DNA of 64,000 bases. It comes from Clostridia bacterium. GTDB lineage: Bacteria; Bacillota; Clostridia; Oscillospirales; CAG-272. Below are positions 1-10,500 of the stretch, in pieces. The stretch covers positions 1 to 64,000 of the forward strand of contig JAFTVG010000029.1 in NCBI GenBank assembly GCA_017465885.1, in the 5' to 3' direction. The notes beneath the pieces were generated by a model that saw only the letters and a program-made list of their open reading frames with translations, ran no database searches and was not told the DNA's origin. Every line of letters begins with the position of its first letter. Position 1 is the first letter of the stretch. The position numbers were made by a program, and so were the translations under genes.

Positions 1-2
1 AA

Positions 3-2999
3 ACCTATGCAAAGTCCAAGATAACACTTGATTACTCCGAATATCCCAACGATGTAAATATAAGATTCGGACTTTATATTTTTGTAGAAGGCGAAGATGC
101 TTTATTACAGCAGGCTGCCTATCTCTGTAAGGATTTTAGAATTGACGTCAAGCGTGTCTACACCGCGACTGACAACTGCTTGCATTGCTATGTGACCGGG
201 GATAACGGCTGGGATGAAATAGTTGAGGGCGAAACCTGTGCCTTTGTGATTTTGCCTAACGACTATTATGAGCTGACCGACCCCGATGCTTTGGAGGTCT
301 ATGTCAATGGAGAACTGATAACTCCAAGCGGAAATGGTGGATATTATGTGGATAACGTTACCGAGGATCTTGACATCTACTGTGACGGCTCCGCCTTCAC
401 AAGCTATTCAAACTTGACGATCACCGCAAACGGCAAGACCGTAACGGAAAAGATCTTCGACGGCGGCACCTATACCTTCAAGACTCTTGCTGAGTTCGGT
501 GCTACGGTGCCCGCAGGCTCCACCTTCCTTGGATGGAAGATCGGCAATAAGACTTATCAGCCGGGTGAAACCTACACAGTGCCCGGTGGAACCGAGATCA
601 AGATCAACGCTGCCTTCAAGGGACTTCACAGCATCACCGTTGAAAACGGTAAGGCGTATGCAGATGAAGCACATACTCAGCCCATCACTCATGCGGCAGA
701 GGATCAGGTGATCTACATCGTGGCAGACCCTGCACCCGAGGGCAAGGTGTTCAGCTATTGGACTGAGATCGAAATTTCCTCTCCGGGCGGCGACGGTTGG
801 TATGGCAGCTACGATTCCGCCGAGACTACCTATACGGTATACTACAGCGACGTCGTTCTTGCTCCCGTTTATGAAACGCCTATTGACCACATCGTCATAG
901 GTGGCATGACCAAGCCCTCCGCAGGCGTTGCCATCGACAACTCGGATTATTCCTACAAGTGGGGCTGCAGCGTTCCTGCAAATTCAGGCTATAGCCTCGG
1001 CATCTGCTATTGGTATGACATCACCGACGGAGAGCCCGAATTCGCAATGAGCAACGGCGACGTGTTCCAGATTGGTCATACATACCGCTATAGAGCGAAG
1101 ATCAACCTCTACGGCGATACCATTCTCGCCGCGAAAGAGGATATTTCGGTAGCACTCACCGGACTTGATGCCGACTCTTACACCTGGACGATTTCCGAGT
1201 ACAGCCAAATCTACGAAAATATGGTCATTTATTTCGAGTTCACCTGCGAGCGTGAAGAACCGGATACCTCCATTGAACGCCCCGAAGGCAGCGGTACTGC
1301 AGGCGATCCCTTTAAGATCAGCACGGTTGGAGAACTTTATTGGTTCACCGGCTTTACCAACAATTACGTTGCTGTTGGTGAGGATTTTGCTGTGGAGCGT
1401 AACAAGGCCCATGCGATCCTGATGAATGATATTACCGTCAATCCCGAACTGCTGACAGACAGCTATGGGTTGAATGCGAGTAGCTCCCTTCTTGCTGATT
1501 GGTCACCGATCTGCGCCTCAAAGGGTTCACCTTACTGCGGAACCTTTGATGGACAGGGCTACTCCATCAGCGGTCTTTATTATAACACCAATGGATATCA
1601 ATATGAGGCATATGGTTTTATCGCAAGGTTGGGAGAAAACGGTGCAGTCAAAAACCTTACGCTGAAAGACACCTACTTCTTCAGAGTGTATACCGGTAAC
1701 GTCACACCTTATGCCGCAGGCATTGTTGCCTTTGCACCCGAAGCGAGCAACAGAATTGAAAACTGCCATTTTGACGGTGTGGTGGGCACCAAATCCGACA
1801 ACTTCGGCGGGATCGCGGGCGGAATTGTTGCCACAAACTCCGGAACGATTAAAGATTGTACTGTAAGGGGGCGCGTGATTGGAAGAGACTCTTATTCCGG
1901 TGACAATGGGAAGGCAGGCGGTATTGCCGGTCAAGCTTACGTCACCGCAATGATTTCTGACTGTACCAACTATGCGGAAGTGCTCTGCATGGACAGCGGT
2001 ACCGGCGTAGGATATGCGGGCGGTATTGCAGGCTATCTTGCCGGAACGGTAAAGGATTGCAGCAACTGGGGCTTTGTCCATATGTATAACCACAATAATT
2101 ATACTTATGCAGGCGGTATTGTTGGTGTGGCAAGCGGAACCGCGGAACAGAGAGCAGTGATCAGCCGCTGCTTTAATGAGGCGTCCTTTACCGGAAGCGG
2201 CGGAAGCGGCATCGTGGATTATATATACAATGGATACGTGACGGTTAAAAACTGCTATAACACAGGTTCTGTGACCAATGGAATCGTAGGTATTGCCAAG
2301 GGTGCTGGAATTTCCATCACCTACTGCCACAATGTAGGTATTACCACTAAGCCTATCATTGACAGTATCATCAACGCAGATGATATTGAGATGAAAAACT
2401 GTTACTACGTTGAGACCAGCCACTACGATACCGATCGAGTCGAAATGACTGAGGCTATGCTTGCCGAGGAATTCGCTGACGGCACGGTGCTGGCACTGCT
2501 GGACAACGGCCACTGGACGCAGGGCGAGGATGATGAATATCCCGTTCTGGGCGATGCCCCCGGCGTTACCGTCAGCGGCATGGTGACAAGCTTCGGCAAG
2601 GAGTCGGAGCAGACCACCGTTCAACTTTTCCCGTCCGGGTCGGGAACACCTGCCTTTAGCATTACGTTGACCGGAACCCATGCGATGTACTCTTTCGAAG
2701 GCGTTGAAGCCGGAACCTACACCATGAAGGTCAGCAAAGCAAATCACGTCACCCGTGAGTATACCGTGGTTGTTGGTAATAGTCCCATCCCTCTGGATGC
2801 TAAGATCTTCTTAAAGGGCGACCTTGACGTCGACGGTTCTGTATCCATCAGTGACGTGACCACCCTTTTGAACGTGATCGCAGGCAAGTCCACCCTTGAA
2901 AAGGGCGTGGACGGCGACCTTGACGGCGACGGCTCTGTGTCCATCAGCGACGTGACCGTACTTCTCAACGTGATCGCCGGCAAGGAAATACTCATATAA
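3..2999 (+). CDS. Secreted dockerin-bearing adhesin-like protein (5' partial)
   Basis: The frame is open from the window edge, so the true start and signal peptide lie upstream; 998 residues are visible. In order there are beta-sandwich modules, a region of GLUG-like repeats (recurring GGIAG or GGIVG turns with NCYNTG-like segments, roughly fragment residues 480-800), a carboxypeptidase-regulatory-like beta domain, and a C-terminal type I dockerin with two calcium-loop repeats (DLDVDGSVSISD and DLDGDGSVSISD). Dockerins bind cohesins on scaffoldins or the cell surface, so the protein is probably surface-displayed; no catalytic domain is recognised. Its N-terminal half is paralogous to the gene at 7577-11752. 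The exact ligand is unknown. Confidence 0.85.
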   Translation, partial: TYAKSKITLDYSEYPNDVNIRFGLYIFVEGEDALLQQAAYLCKDFRIDVKRVYTATDNCLHCYVTGDNGWDEIVEGETCAFVILPNDYYELTDPDALEVYVNGELITPSGNGGYYVDNVTEDLDIYCDGSAFTSYSNLTITANGKTVTEKIFDGGTYTFKTLAEFGATVPAGSTFLGWKIGNKTYQPGETYTVPGGTEIKINAAFKGLHSITVENGKAYADEAHTQPITHAAEDQVIYIVADPAPEGKVFSYWTEIEISSPGGDGWYGSYDSAETTYTVYYSDVVLAPVYETPIDHIVIGGMTKPSAGVAIDNSDYSYKWGCSVPANSGYSLGICYWYDITDGEPEFAMSNGDVFQIGHTYRYRAKINLYGDTILAAKEDISVALTGLDADSYTWTISEYSQIYENMVIYFEFTCEREEPDTSIERPEGSGTAGDPFKISTVGELYWFTGFTNNYVAVGEDFAVERNKAHAILMNDITVNPELLTDSYGLNASSSLLADWSPICASKGSPYCGTFDGQGYSISGLYYNTNGYQYEAYGFIARLGENGAVKNLTLKDTYFFRVYTGNVTPYAAGIVAFAPEASNRIENCHFDGVVGTKSDNFGGIAGGIVATNSGTIKDCTVRGRVIGRDSYSGDNGKAGGIAGQAYVTAMISDCTNYAEVLCMDSGTGVGYAGGIAGYLAGTVKDCSNWGFVHMYNHNNYTYAGGIVGVASGTAEQRAVISRCFNEASFTGSGGSGIVDYIYNGYVTVKNCYNTGSVTNGIVGIAKGAGISITYCHNVGITTKPIIDSIINADDIEMKNCYYVETSHYDTDRVEMTEAMLAEEFADGTVLALLDNGHWTQGEDDEYPVLGDAPGVTVSGMVTSFGKESEQTTVQLFPSGSGTPAFSITLTGTHAMYSFEGVEAGTYTMKVSKANHVTREYTVVVGNSPIPLDAKIFLKGDLDVDGSVSISDVTTLLNVIAGKSTLEKGVDGDLDGDGSVSISDVTVLLNVIAGKEILI

Positions 3000-3005
3000 C
3001 GATTT

Positions 3006-3032
3006 GAGGGCAGGCAGTCTCTGCCTGTCCTC
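3006..3032 (+). terminator. Intergenic hairpin after dockerin gene 1
   Basis: A 12-bp stem (GAGGGCAGGCAG with CTGCCTGTCCTC, one G-U pair) closes a 3-nt loop. Only a weak T-run follows, so it could be an attenuator or mRNA-processing element rather than a full terminator. The same hairpin follows the next dockerin gene. Confidence 0.5.
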
Positions 3033-3102
3033 TTTGTGTTCATATAATGATATAAAGCGTACGATGCGACGCGGTAAAACTACTCCAAAGGAGAATGAAG
3101 CA

Positions 3103-6100
3103 ATGAAAGACAGAACATGGAAGCGATTTTTAAGTGTGGCACTTTCCTTACTTTTGGTTTTGGGAGCGTTCTATTTACCGCTTCCCGCACACGATCACGA
3201 TCACGATCACGATGAAGACGGTGATCAGCATATGGAGCCGATCCTGGGTGGATTTGATCTGGATGTGAATGCTTGGGAAACCGAAGAGACTTGCGAACAT
3301 TGTTCGTCGTTTATAGCCGATGACTATATTTGCGACGGCGGAACCCACTGCAGTGAGGAAAGCGGACGCTCCTGCTACGAGGACTGGCACTGCGGAAACT
3401 GTAGCGACTGCTTAGATAGTGAGGACGATAAATGCGAGGACTGTGGCTACTGTATTGATCAGTGCTGTGATTGCGACAACCGCTGTGATGGCTGCGGCGA
3501 AAAGAGCAATAACGTTTGCGAGGGCTGCCACGAAATATGCTCTGAGTGTGCTTCGGACGAAATTTGCGCCAATTGCGGTGAATACTGCAGTTATTGCGCG
3601 GAATCGGTGTTTGGCTGGTGCGATACCTGCCATCTTGGAGGATGTTGCGCCATCGTTTGCGAGGGCTGCAATAACGCTTGCAGCGAATGTGCCTATTTTT
3701 GTGATGACTGCGGACTGTGCGTTGACAACGATTGCTGTGAATGCGAAAACGTCTGTGGCGGATGCGGAGAAAAGAGTGAAAATATTTGTGACGGCTGCGG
3801 AGAGCTCTGCTCCGAGTGCGCTCCCGAAAAGATCTGCCAGGAGTGCGGTGAATACTGCTCCGATTGTTTAGAGTATTTCTGCGACACTTGTTGTCTGGGG
3901 CAGTGTTGCGTAACTGTCTGCGAGGGCTGTGAAGGCTGTTGTGAAAACTGTGAGGTTATTTGCCAGGGCTGCGGTGCGCAATGCGTTGAGTGTGCCGATT
4001 GGATCTGTGAAGAATGTGAAAAATGCCCCGGCTGCGTAGGAGACGACGATATTTGCGCTAACTGCAATACCTGCGGTTCTTGTGCTGTGCTTTGCTATTG
4101 CGGGGAAGGGTGCAGCAATTGCGCAACGCTTTGTGAAGGATGCGGGGAGACCTGCACCAATTGCGAGAACGTGCTTCTTTGTCAGTTATGCGGCATTGTG
4201 TGTGAAAACTGTGCCGAGGAGGATGACGGCTGGTGCACCAATTGCGGAAGCTGCGGCGCTTGTGTCGTGATCTGTGAGTGCGGTGGCGGTTGCGATGGCT
4301 GTACGACCGTTTGCGAAGGGTGCGGCGAGCAATGCGAGAACTGCACGGGTATGCTCTGTGCCTATTGCGGCTTCTGCATCGGTTGTATCGGGGATTCCGG
4401 CTGGTGCTCGAACTGTAATACCTGCGGAGAATGTGTGACCACCTGTATTTGCGGGGAAGGGTGCTCGGATTGTGCGACCGTTTGCCCGGAATGTAACGAA
4501 AAATGTACAAACTGTGAAGAAGAGTATATTTGCGGCGGCTGCAATACCTGTATTGACTGTGTTGGCGGAGAAGGAAATTTCTGCACCGGATGCGGCACTT
4601 GTATCAATTGTACGACTTATATATGTATCTGTGGAAAAGGCTGCTCGGAGTGCACCGAGATTTGTGAAGGGTGTGCCGAGCAATGCGCTAACTGTACGGG
4701 TGATTTGTGTGCCTATTGCGGACTGTGCAAGGGATGTGTAGGCGATGACGGCTGGTGTGACAACTGCAGCGTTTGCGGAAACTGTGTGGAAACGATCTGC
4801 TATAACGGCGACGGTTGCTCGGAATGTGCAATCGTTTGCGAAGCCTGCGGGGAGCACTGCGACAACTGCTACGATGACTTCTGCGGACACTGTGACCGTT
4901 GCATGGACTGCGCCGATGGGAACGGCTGGTGCGCAGAGTGTAGCAATTGCGGTGACTGTGTAGAAAACATTTGTTACTGCGGAAACGGCTGCTCGGAATG
5001 TGCAACCGTTTGCGAGGGCTGTCTTGAAAAGTGTACCAACTGCGCATACGAGGACATCTGCGGCGGATGCAATACCTGTATAGACTGCGTGGGCGGGGAA
5101 GAGAACTTCTGTAAAAACTGCGAGACCTGTTATCAGTGCGCCGATTACGTTTGTCCCTGTGGAAACGGCTGTAGTAGCTGTGCGATAGTCTGCTCGGATT
5201 GCGGAGAGCACTGCGATAACTGTTACGAAGACTTCTGTGCCTATTGTGAAATTTGCAAGGAGTGCGGCGAAGGAAACGGCTGGTGCGATAGTTGCAACGT
5301 TTGCGGAGACTGTGTGGAAACCATCTGCTATTGCGGCGGTGGCTGCTCGGAATGTACCGACGTTTGCGAAGGCTGTGCAGAGCAATGCGCCAACTGTACG
5401 GGAGATTTATGTGCACACTGCGGACTTTGCAAGGGGTGCGTGGGAGATGACGGTTGGTGCGACAACTGCGACGTTTGCGGAGGCTGCGTGGAAACCATCT
5501 GCTATTGCGGCGGTGGCTGCTCGGAATGTGCAATCGTTTGCGAAGACTGCGGGGAACACTGCGACAACTGCTACGATGACTTCTGTGGACACTGTGACCG
5601 CTGTATGGACTGTGCCGATGGGAACGGCTGGTGCGCGGAGTGTAGCAATTGCGGCGACTGTGTAGATGAAATCTGTTACTGCGGAAACGGCTGCTCTGAA
5701 TGTGCAACCGTTTGCGAGGGCTGTCTTGAAAAATGTACCAACTGCGCATACGAGGATATTTGCGGCGGATGCAATACCTGTATTGACTGCGTGGGCGGGG
5801 AAGAGCTTTTCTGTAAAAACTGTGAGACCTGTTATCAGTGTACCGATTACGTTTGTCCCTGCGGAAACGGATGCGATAGCTGTTCGATGATCTGCTCGGA
5901 CTGCGGAGAGCACTGCGAAAACTGTTACGATGACTTCTGTGGCTATTGTGAAATCTGCAAGGAGTGCGGTGAAGGAAACGGTTGGTGCGACGAGTGCAAC
6001 AGCTGCGGGAACTGCGTGATGGTTTGTCCCTGCGGAAGCGGATGTGTGGATTGCGCAGTGATCTGTCCCGAATGTGAGGAACACTGTGAACGCTGTACGG

Positions 6101-7494
6101 AGTTCTGTGAGACTTGCGGGATCTGCGCCGACTGTGCCGAGGCAAACGGAGGTTCTTGCGTATACTGCGGCATCTGTTACGATTGTGCGATGGATCAGTT
6201 CGGATTTTGCGATAATTGTTCTGCCTGCGGTGATTGCGTGACGCTGTGCGATTCCTGCGGGGAAGGCTGCGAGGAGTGCAGTGAGATCTGCCCCGACTGC
6301 GGAGGCAACTGCTCCGAATGCTACGGAGATGATCGTTGCACGGATTGCGGAGTCTGTATGGACTGCGCCCTTTCCGACAGCGGCTATTGTGAAACCTGTA
6401 TGCTTTGCGGCAACTGCACGGAAATCTGTCAGGACTGTGGGGAGGTCTGCAGCAATTGCTCAGATGTTTGCCCCGAGTGCGGCGGTCACTGCAGCTCTTG
6501 CTATGGAGAAGACTATTGCTCTGATTGCGGTATGTGTAAGGACTGTGCCGTAGACGTCTATACCGGCTTTTGCGAAACCTGCACGCTTTGCAGTATGTGC
6601 ACGGTGATTTGCCAGGGCTGCGGTGAAGGCTGCGAAGAGTGTGTTCAGATCTGTACCCTTTGCAACGAAAGCTGTTCTCTTTGCTACGGCGACGAATTCT
6701 GTGACGAATGCGGTATTTGCCGAAGCTGTGCTTCGGGTCTGTGGTGTGAAAACTGTGCCCATTGCGGAGGATGCTACGAGCTTTGCTTTGGATGCGGACA
6801 GTGCGCCGATTGCGGAGAAATCTGTCAGGAATGTCAAGCATACTGTGACGGATGCGCAGAGATCTGTGATACCTGCGGACTTTGTGAGTATTGCTGCGGT
6901 GAAAAAACCGAATGTATGTACGGTATGTGCGTGGAGGACCCCAACTACGCAGAGCATTTCTGCGTGGATTGCGGAGGTTGCTTCTGCATGACGTACGCTT
7001 GCGATATGTGCTACGCCTTTGGCCAGATCCGTTGCGGAACCTGCTGTAATACGGCGGTTTCCTCTGTTCCGTGCTATTGCGGATGGTGTATCAGTAATCC
7101 GGACTTTGCAGAGCACGTCAAGACGGTGCATGCAGATTCCTACGAATACCATATGGCTCTGCCCGAGAGCGGATGGCAGTATGATGAAAACGGACACTGG
7201 AAGGATTGTATCCTTTGTGGGGAGAAGGAGCATCGCACGCAGGAAAGAATGCATTCTTTTGAAGAAGACGGTCGTTGCCATTGCGGCTATCAAAAGCCCG
7301 CCTTGTTAAAGGGCGACCTTGACCTTGACGGCTCTGTATCCATCAGCGACGTGACCAAGCTGTTGAATGTGATCGCAGGCAAGTCCACCCTTGAAAAGGG
7401 CGTGGACGGCGACCTTGACGGTGACGGCTCCGTATCCATCAGCGACGTGACCAAGCTGTTGAACGTGATTGCCGGCAAGGAAATACTCATATAA
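3103..7494 (+). CDS. Giant secreted cysteine-quartet repeat protein with C-terminal dockerin
   Basis: A protein of 1,463 residues. ATG 3103 is chosen because an AAAGGAGAA ribosome site lies just upstream and a classic signal peptide follows (basic MKDRTWKR, then a Leu-rich core ending near Ala29). Residues 30-43 form an alternating His/Asp/Glu stretch. Residues of about 67-1395 are an almost uninterrupted series of cysteine quartets of the form CxxCxxCxxC or CxxCxxxCxxC, separated by short acidic or glycine-rich linkers; a hand count gives about 340 Cys. The last 60 residues are a two-loop dockerin. Quartets could bind zinc, bind other soft metals or form disulfides; which one is unknown. The pattern is not a standard ferredoxin motif. 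It lies between two dockerin adhesin-like genes and is probably displayed with them. No named family is recognised. Confidence 0.9.
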   Translation: MKDRTWKRFLSVALSLLLVLGAFYLPLPAHDHDHDHDEDGDQHMEPILGGFDLDVNAWETEETCEHCSSFIADDYICDGGTHCSEESGRSCYEDWHCGNCSDCLDSEDDKCEDCGYCIDQCCDCDNRCDGCGEKSNNVCEGCHEICSECASDEICANCGEYCSYCAESVFGWCDTCHLGGCCAIVCEGCNNACSECAYFCDDCGLCVDNDCCECENVCGGCGEKSENICDGCGELCSECAPEKICQECGEYCSDCLEYFCDTCCLGQCCVTVCEGCEGCCENCEVICQGCGAQCVECADWICEECEKCPGCVGDDDICANCNTCGSCAVLCYCGEGCSNCATLCEGCGETCTNCENVLLCQLCGIVCENCAEEDDGWCTNCGSCGACVVICECGGGCDGCTTVCEGCGEQCENCTGMLCAYCGFCIGCIGDSGWCSNCNTCGECVTTCICGEGCSDCATVCPECNEKCTNCEEEYICGGCNTCIDCVGGEGNFCTGCGTCINCTTYICICGKGCSECTEICEGCAEQCANCTGDLCAYCGLCKGCVGDDGWCDNCSVCGNCVETICYNGDGCSECAIVCEACGEHCDNCYDDFCGHCDRCMDCADGNGWCAECSNCGDCVENICYCGNGCSECATVCEGCLEKCTNCAYEDICGGCNTCIDCVGGEENFCKNCETCYQCADYVCPCGNGCSSCAIVCSDCGEHCDNCYEDFCAYCEICKECGEGNGWCDSCNVCGDCVETICYCGGGCSECTDVCEGCAEQCANCTGDLCAHCGLCKGCVGDDGWCDNCDVCGGCVETICYCGGGCSECAIVCEDCGEHCDNCYDDFCGHCDRCMDCADGNGWCAECSNCGDCVDEICYCGNGCSECATVCEGCLEKCTNCAYEDICGGCNTCIDCVGGEELFCKNCETCYQCTDYVCPCGNGCDSCSMICSDCGEHCENCYDDFCGYCEICKECGEGNGWCDECNSCGNCVMVCPCGSGCVDCAVICPECEEHCERCTEFCETCGICADCAEANGGSCVYCGICYDCAMDQFGFCDNCSACGDCVTLCDSCGEGCEECSEICPDCGGNCSECYGDDRCTDCGVCMDCALSDSGYCETCMLCGNCTEICQDCGEVCSNCSDVCPECGGHCSSCYGEDYCSDCGMCKDCAVDVYTGFCETCTLCSMCTVICQGCGEGCEECVQICTLCNESCSLCYGDEFCDECGICRSCASGLWCENCAHCGGCYELCFGCGQCADCGEICQECQAYCDGCAEICDTCGLCEYCCGEKTECMYGMCVEDPNYAEHFCVDCGGCFCMTYACDMCYAFGQIRCGTCCNTAVSSVPCYCGWCISNPDFAEHVKTVHADSYEYHMALPESGWQYDENGHWKDCILCGEKEHRTQERMHSFEEDGRCHCGYQKPALLKGDLDLDGSVSISDVTKLLNVIAGKSTLEKGVDGDLDGDGSVSISDVTKLLNVIAGKEILI
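4702..6012 (+). repeat. 702-bp in-frame tandem duplication inside the Cys-rich gene
   Basis: The segment starting at 4702 (residues beginning DLCAYCGLCKGC) is repeated starting at 5404 (DLCAHCGLCKGC), an offset of 702 bp or 234 residues. Protein identity stays very high to about 6012. The quartets are therefore organised in a higher-order unit of about 20 quartets. Confidence 0.85.
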
Positions 7495-7500
7495 CGATTT

Positions 7501-7527
7501 GAGGGCAGGCAGTTCCTGCCTGTCCTC
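7501..7527 (+). terminator. Intergenic hairpin after dockerin gene 2
   Basis: The same 12-bp stem as at 3006-3032 with a TTC loop. It sits after an identical gene-end sequence, and the T-run is weak. It either tunes expression of the downstream dockerin gene or is a duplicated gene-end module. Confidence 0.5.
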
Positions 7528-7576
7528 ATTATGTTAAAGGCAAACCCAAAGTAAGACTTCAGAGGAGGTAAAAACA

Positions 7577-10500
7577 ATGAAACACAAGGCGACAAAGCGA
7601 ATTTTAAGTATGCTATTGGCTGTGGTGATGATCATAGGATTTGTTCCCACCTTCAATTTGACTGTACTTGCGGGAGCAGTTGAGGCGGATGCCTTGGCGG
7701 GCAAGACTGTCATCACAAAGGTGGATCTTACCATTGATATGCCCACCAAATACCACGATCAGATGCGCGGCTACGATGCCGGTGACGAAACGAAAGTGGT
7801 CAATTTGTATAATAGTCCGTTTTATACAAACAACGACAAGCCTAAGGATGTTTACCAAAACGGTAAGCTACTTACCTACGAAAAACTCGAGGCAGGCGTT
7901 CCCGCTGAAATGTACATTCAACTGAACGCCAAAACCGGGGACACCGCCTATGCCTTTGACCCCGAGCATCCGGAAAATGTGGAAATCTGGGTCAATGGTG
8001 TAAAAAGAGATGATGCCTATATCTACATTTATCCCGGTAACCAGTGGGAATATGTTGATGTGGTGCTTCCTTTTGCCGTGGAGGAATATACCGGTTCAAC
8101 CGTGAATGTTACCTTTGATACCGAAGGACTTGCAGACGTACCGTCCCAGAAGGTTAAGAATGGTGGCTATGCGGAAAAACCCGAAAACCCTGTATGCGAC
8201 GGTAAGATTTTTGACGGTTGGTATACAGATGCCGAGAGAACGAAACCCTTTGATTTTTACAATACTTCCATCGACAGTGCTATTACCCTCTATGCGAAAT
8301 GGAAACAGAACGTTACCAAGATCGATCTTTTACTGACGGATAATAGTGATACTCCGAGGGAGGATTTTCTTAACGATGCTATGACCGGACGTGAAGCCTG
8401 CAAAGCATTGAAGCTCAGTTACGTTCATGGTCAAGGTTATTATGTATCGGATGCTTATGATCTTTACCAGCTTGGCCTTGAAGTCGATCAAAGCGACGAG
8501 CTGCTGGAAGCAGGACTCAGTTATCATATGAAAATTCATGTCTATTCCGAAGCCAGTGAGAATATCTTCTTTGATCTCGATAAGCTGAATGATATAGAGT
8601 TTTGGGTCAACGGTAAGCGAAGAACGGATGTTGTGATCGAAAAAGCATTCGACAATTCCCATATTGAGATCCAAGTTCCCGTGAACGTGGTGACTACTAT
8701 ACGTACTTACGATGAGGTCATCAATGGCGACGGCTATACCAGATACGTCCGCGACTGGAAGGGATTGAGAGACGTTTTCACCAATCTCAACCAAGAAGCC
8801 GTTGAACGGTTCGGCAAGCTGCGTGTAAAGCTTACAAAGGATCTTTATACCGAAGAGGTGTATATAGTTGAGAATCACTTTGCCAAAATGGAAATTCCCG
8901 CAGGACTGGACGTGGTGTTCGACTTTGGTACTCATACCATCGGCGGCGATATTGAAATTCAAAGGGGTGACTTCCCTCGCCATTACTATTATCCCAATGA
9001 TTTTCTTCTGTTCTATCTGGGCAAGGATTCTACTTTGACCTTCGAGGCAGAGGAATCCGGCGGCATCAGACTGAATGCCCTTCAGGGCGGCGACGACACC
9101 TTCGCTGCTGTTCGCGTTATGAGCGATTATCCCCGTGCCGGACGAGGCGCATCCTATCCTGCCACGTTCATAGTCAACGGTGGTAGCTATATCCTTACCT
9201 GCAACGCCGATTCCTGCGTTGACAGCGGTACGCTGGGACACAGCGGGCGATATCGTGAGACCCTCTACCGCGGTACAGTAATTGCCGACCACGTGAACGT
9301 GGAGATTAACGACGGTGTCTTTGAGGTCAGAACTGACAACAAGGGAAATTCCGGTCGTGAGCTGACCGCATTCGCGACTGTCATCAGCAAGGAAAGTCTG
9401 CATTTGGATAAGGCTCCCGAAGGTGAGTATTATCCTTACGTGGAAACGGGTCGCACCGTCATAAACGGCGGCACCTTCAGAGCAGTAGGCGGCGGCTACG
9501 CCATTCACCATTTCAGCTTTGCAGATATCGTTATCAACAGCAAGCTGGACGTACCCTTTGAAGAGCTTTCCATTGAGGAAAGACAACTTCTGTCCGCACA
9601 GGAAAATGATTACTATCATATCAACTATCCCACCATTCGCGGCGGTACTTTTATCGGCGGTTTGGGCTTTACCGGATTTACCTATACCTATTCCAACGGT
9701 AACGGTATGCTGAACAGCAGTCCTGCTTCGGATATGCTTGGCGAAGACTGTATAGGCATTTATCGATCGGGTGACACCGAGCGCAGAGATATTCTCGACT
9801 TGACTTGGAAGGATCTTCACGATAATGAACATCTTATCGTGTATTCCAAGACAATGATAACGGATATGACCATTACGCCCAACGGTGGCTGGGATGCTAC
9901 GAAGAACAAGGCAACAAAACCCTATGAGGTTCAGGAAGGGGACGAAGTCACCTTCAAGGTAAACTACTCCTTTATAGGTCAAGGCGAATATTCCGGTGTT
10001 GTTACATGGACCGTGGATCCTGCCGATCCCGGTTATGAGTCCTACTCAAAATCCGGTGATAGCATCACAGTAAGCTTTGCCGAAAAGGCGCACCTCAACG
10101 GCATCACCTTGAAGGCAAGAATCTTGGTCAATACCGCCTACGGACAGGTAATAAAGACCGTAGAGCTTCCCGTAGAGGTACAACGAAAGGTCGACATCCT
10201 GACTTATACGCCGGGTCTTACCTACGACGGCCCTGAATACGTGATGGACGGCGAATCCTTCTATTTTTACATCAGGGAAAAGGATTATTACGAACTTGAT
10301 GAAAGCACCCTTGTAGTCAGCGTTGGTGATAAGGTGCTTACACCGCAGGGCGACGGACGCTATATCGTCAATAATGTCAAGCGTGATACGAACGGTACGC
10401 TTCAGATCAATGCCACAGCCGAAACCCGCGCCTATTCCTTGATCAAATATGTTTTCGGTACAGGCGTGATTGACACAGCCAAGGTCTATAAGGGCGAAAG

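Noticed and set aside
4186..6841. Long open frames on the minus strand opposite the Cys-rich gene (up to 717 codons, rich in Arg/Ser/His or Ala/Thr/Val).
   Set aside because: They are mirror products of the TGY-rich repeat, have no ribosome site or domain, and the plus strand has a signal peptide and a dockerin.
3300..7090. Reading the cysteine quartets as bacterial ferredoxin [4Fe-4S] sites.
   Set aside because: The ferredoxin pattern CxxCxxCxxxCP is not followed; spacing is CxxCxx(x)CxxC without the Pro, and the protein is exported, where Fe-S clusters are not normally loaded.
8330..9982. 550-codon minus-strand frame opposite the third dockerin gene.
   Set aside because: It is antisense to a well-supported secreted protein with continuous domains, has no ribosome site, and its residue composition is a codon shadow.
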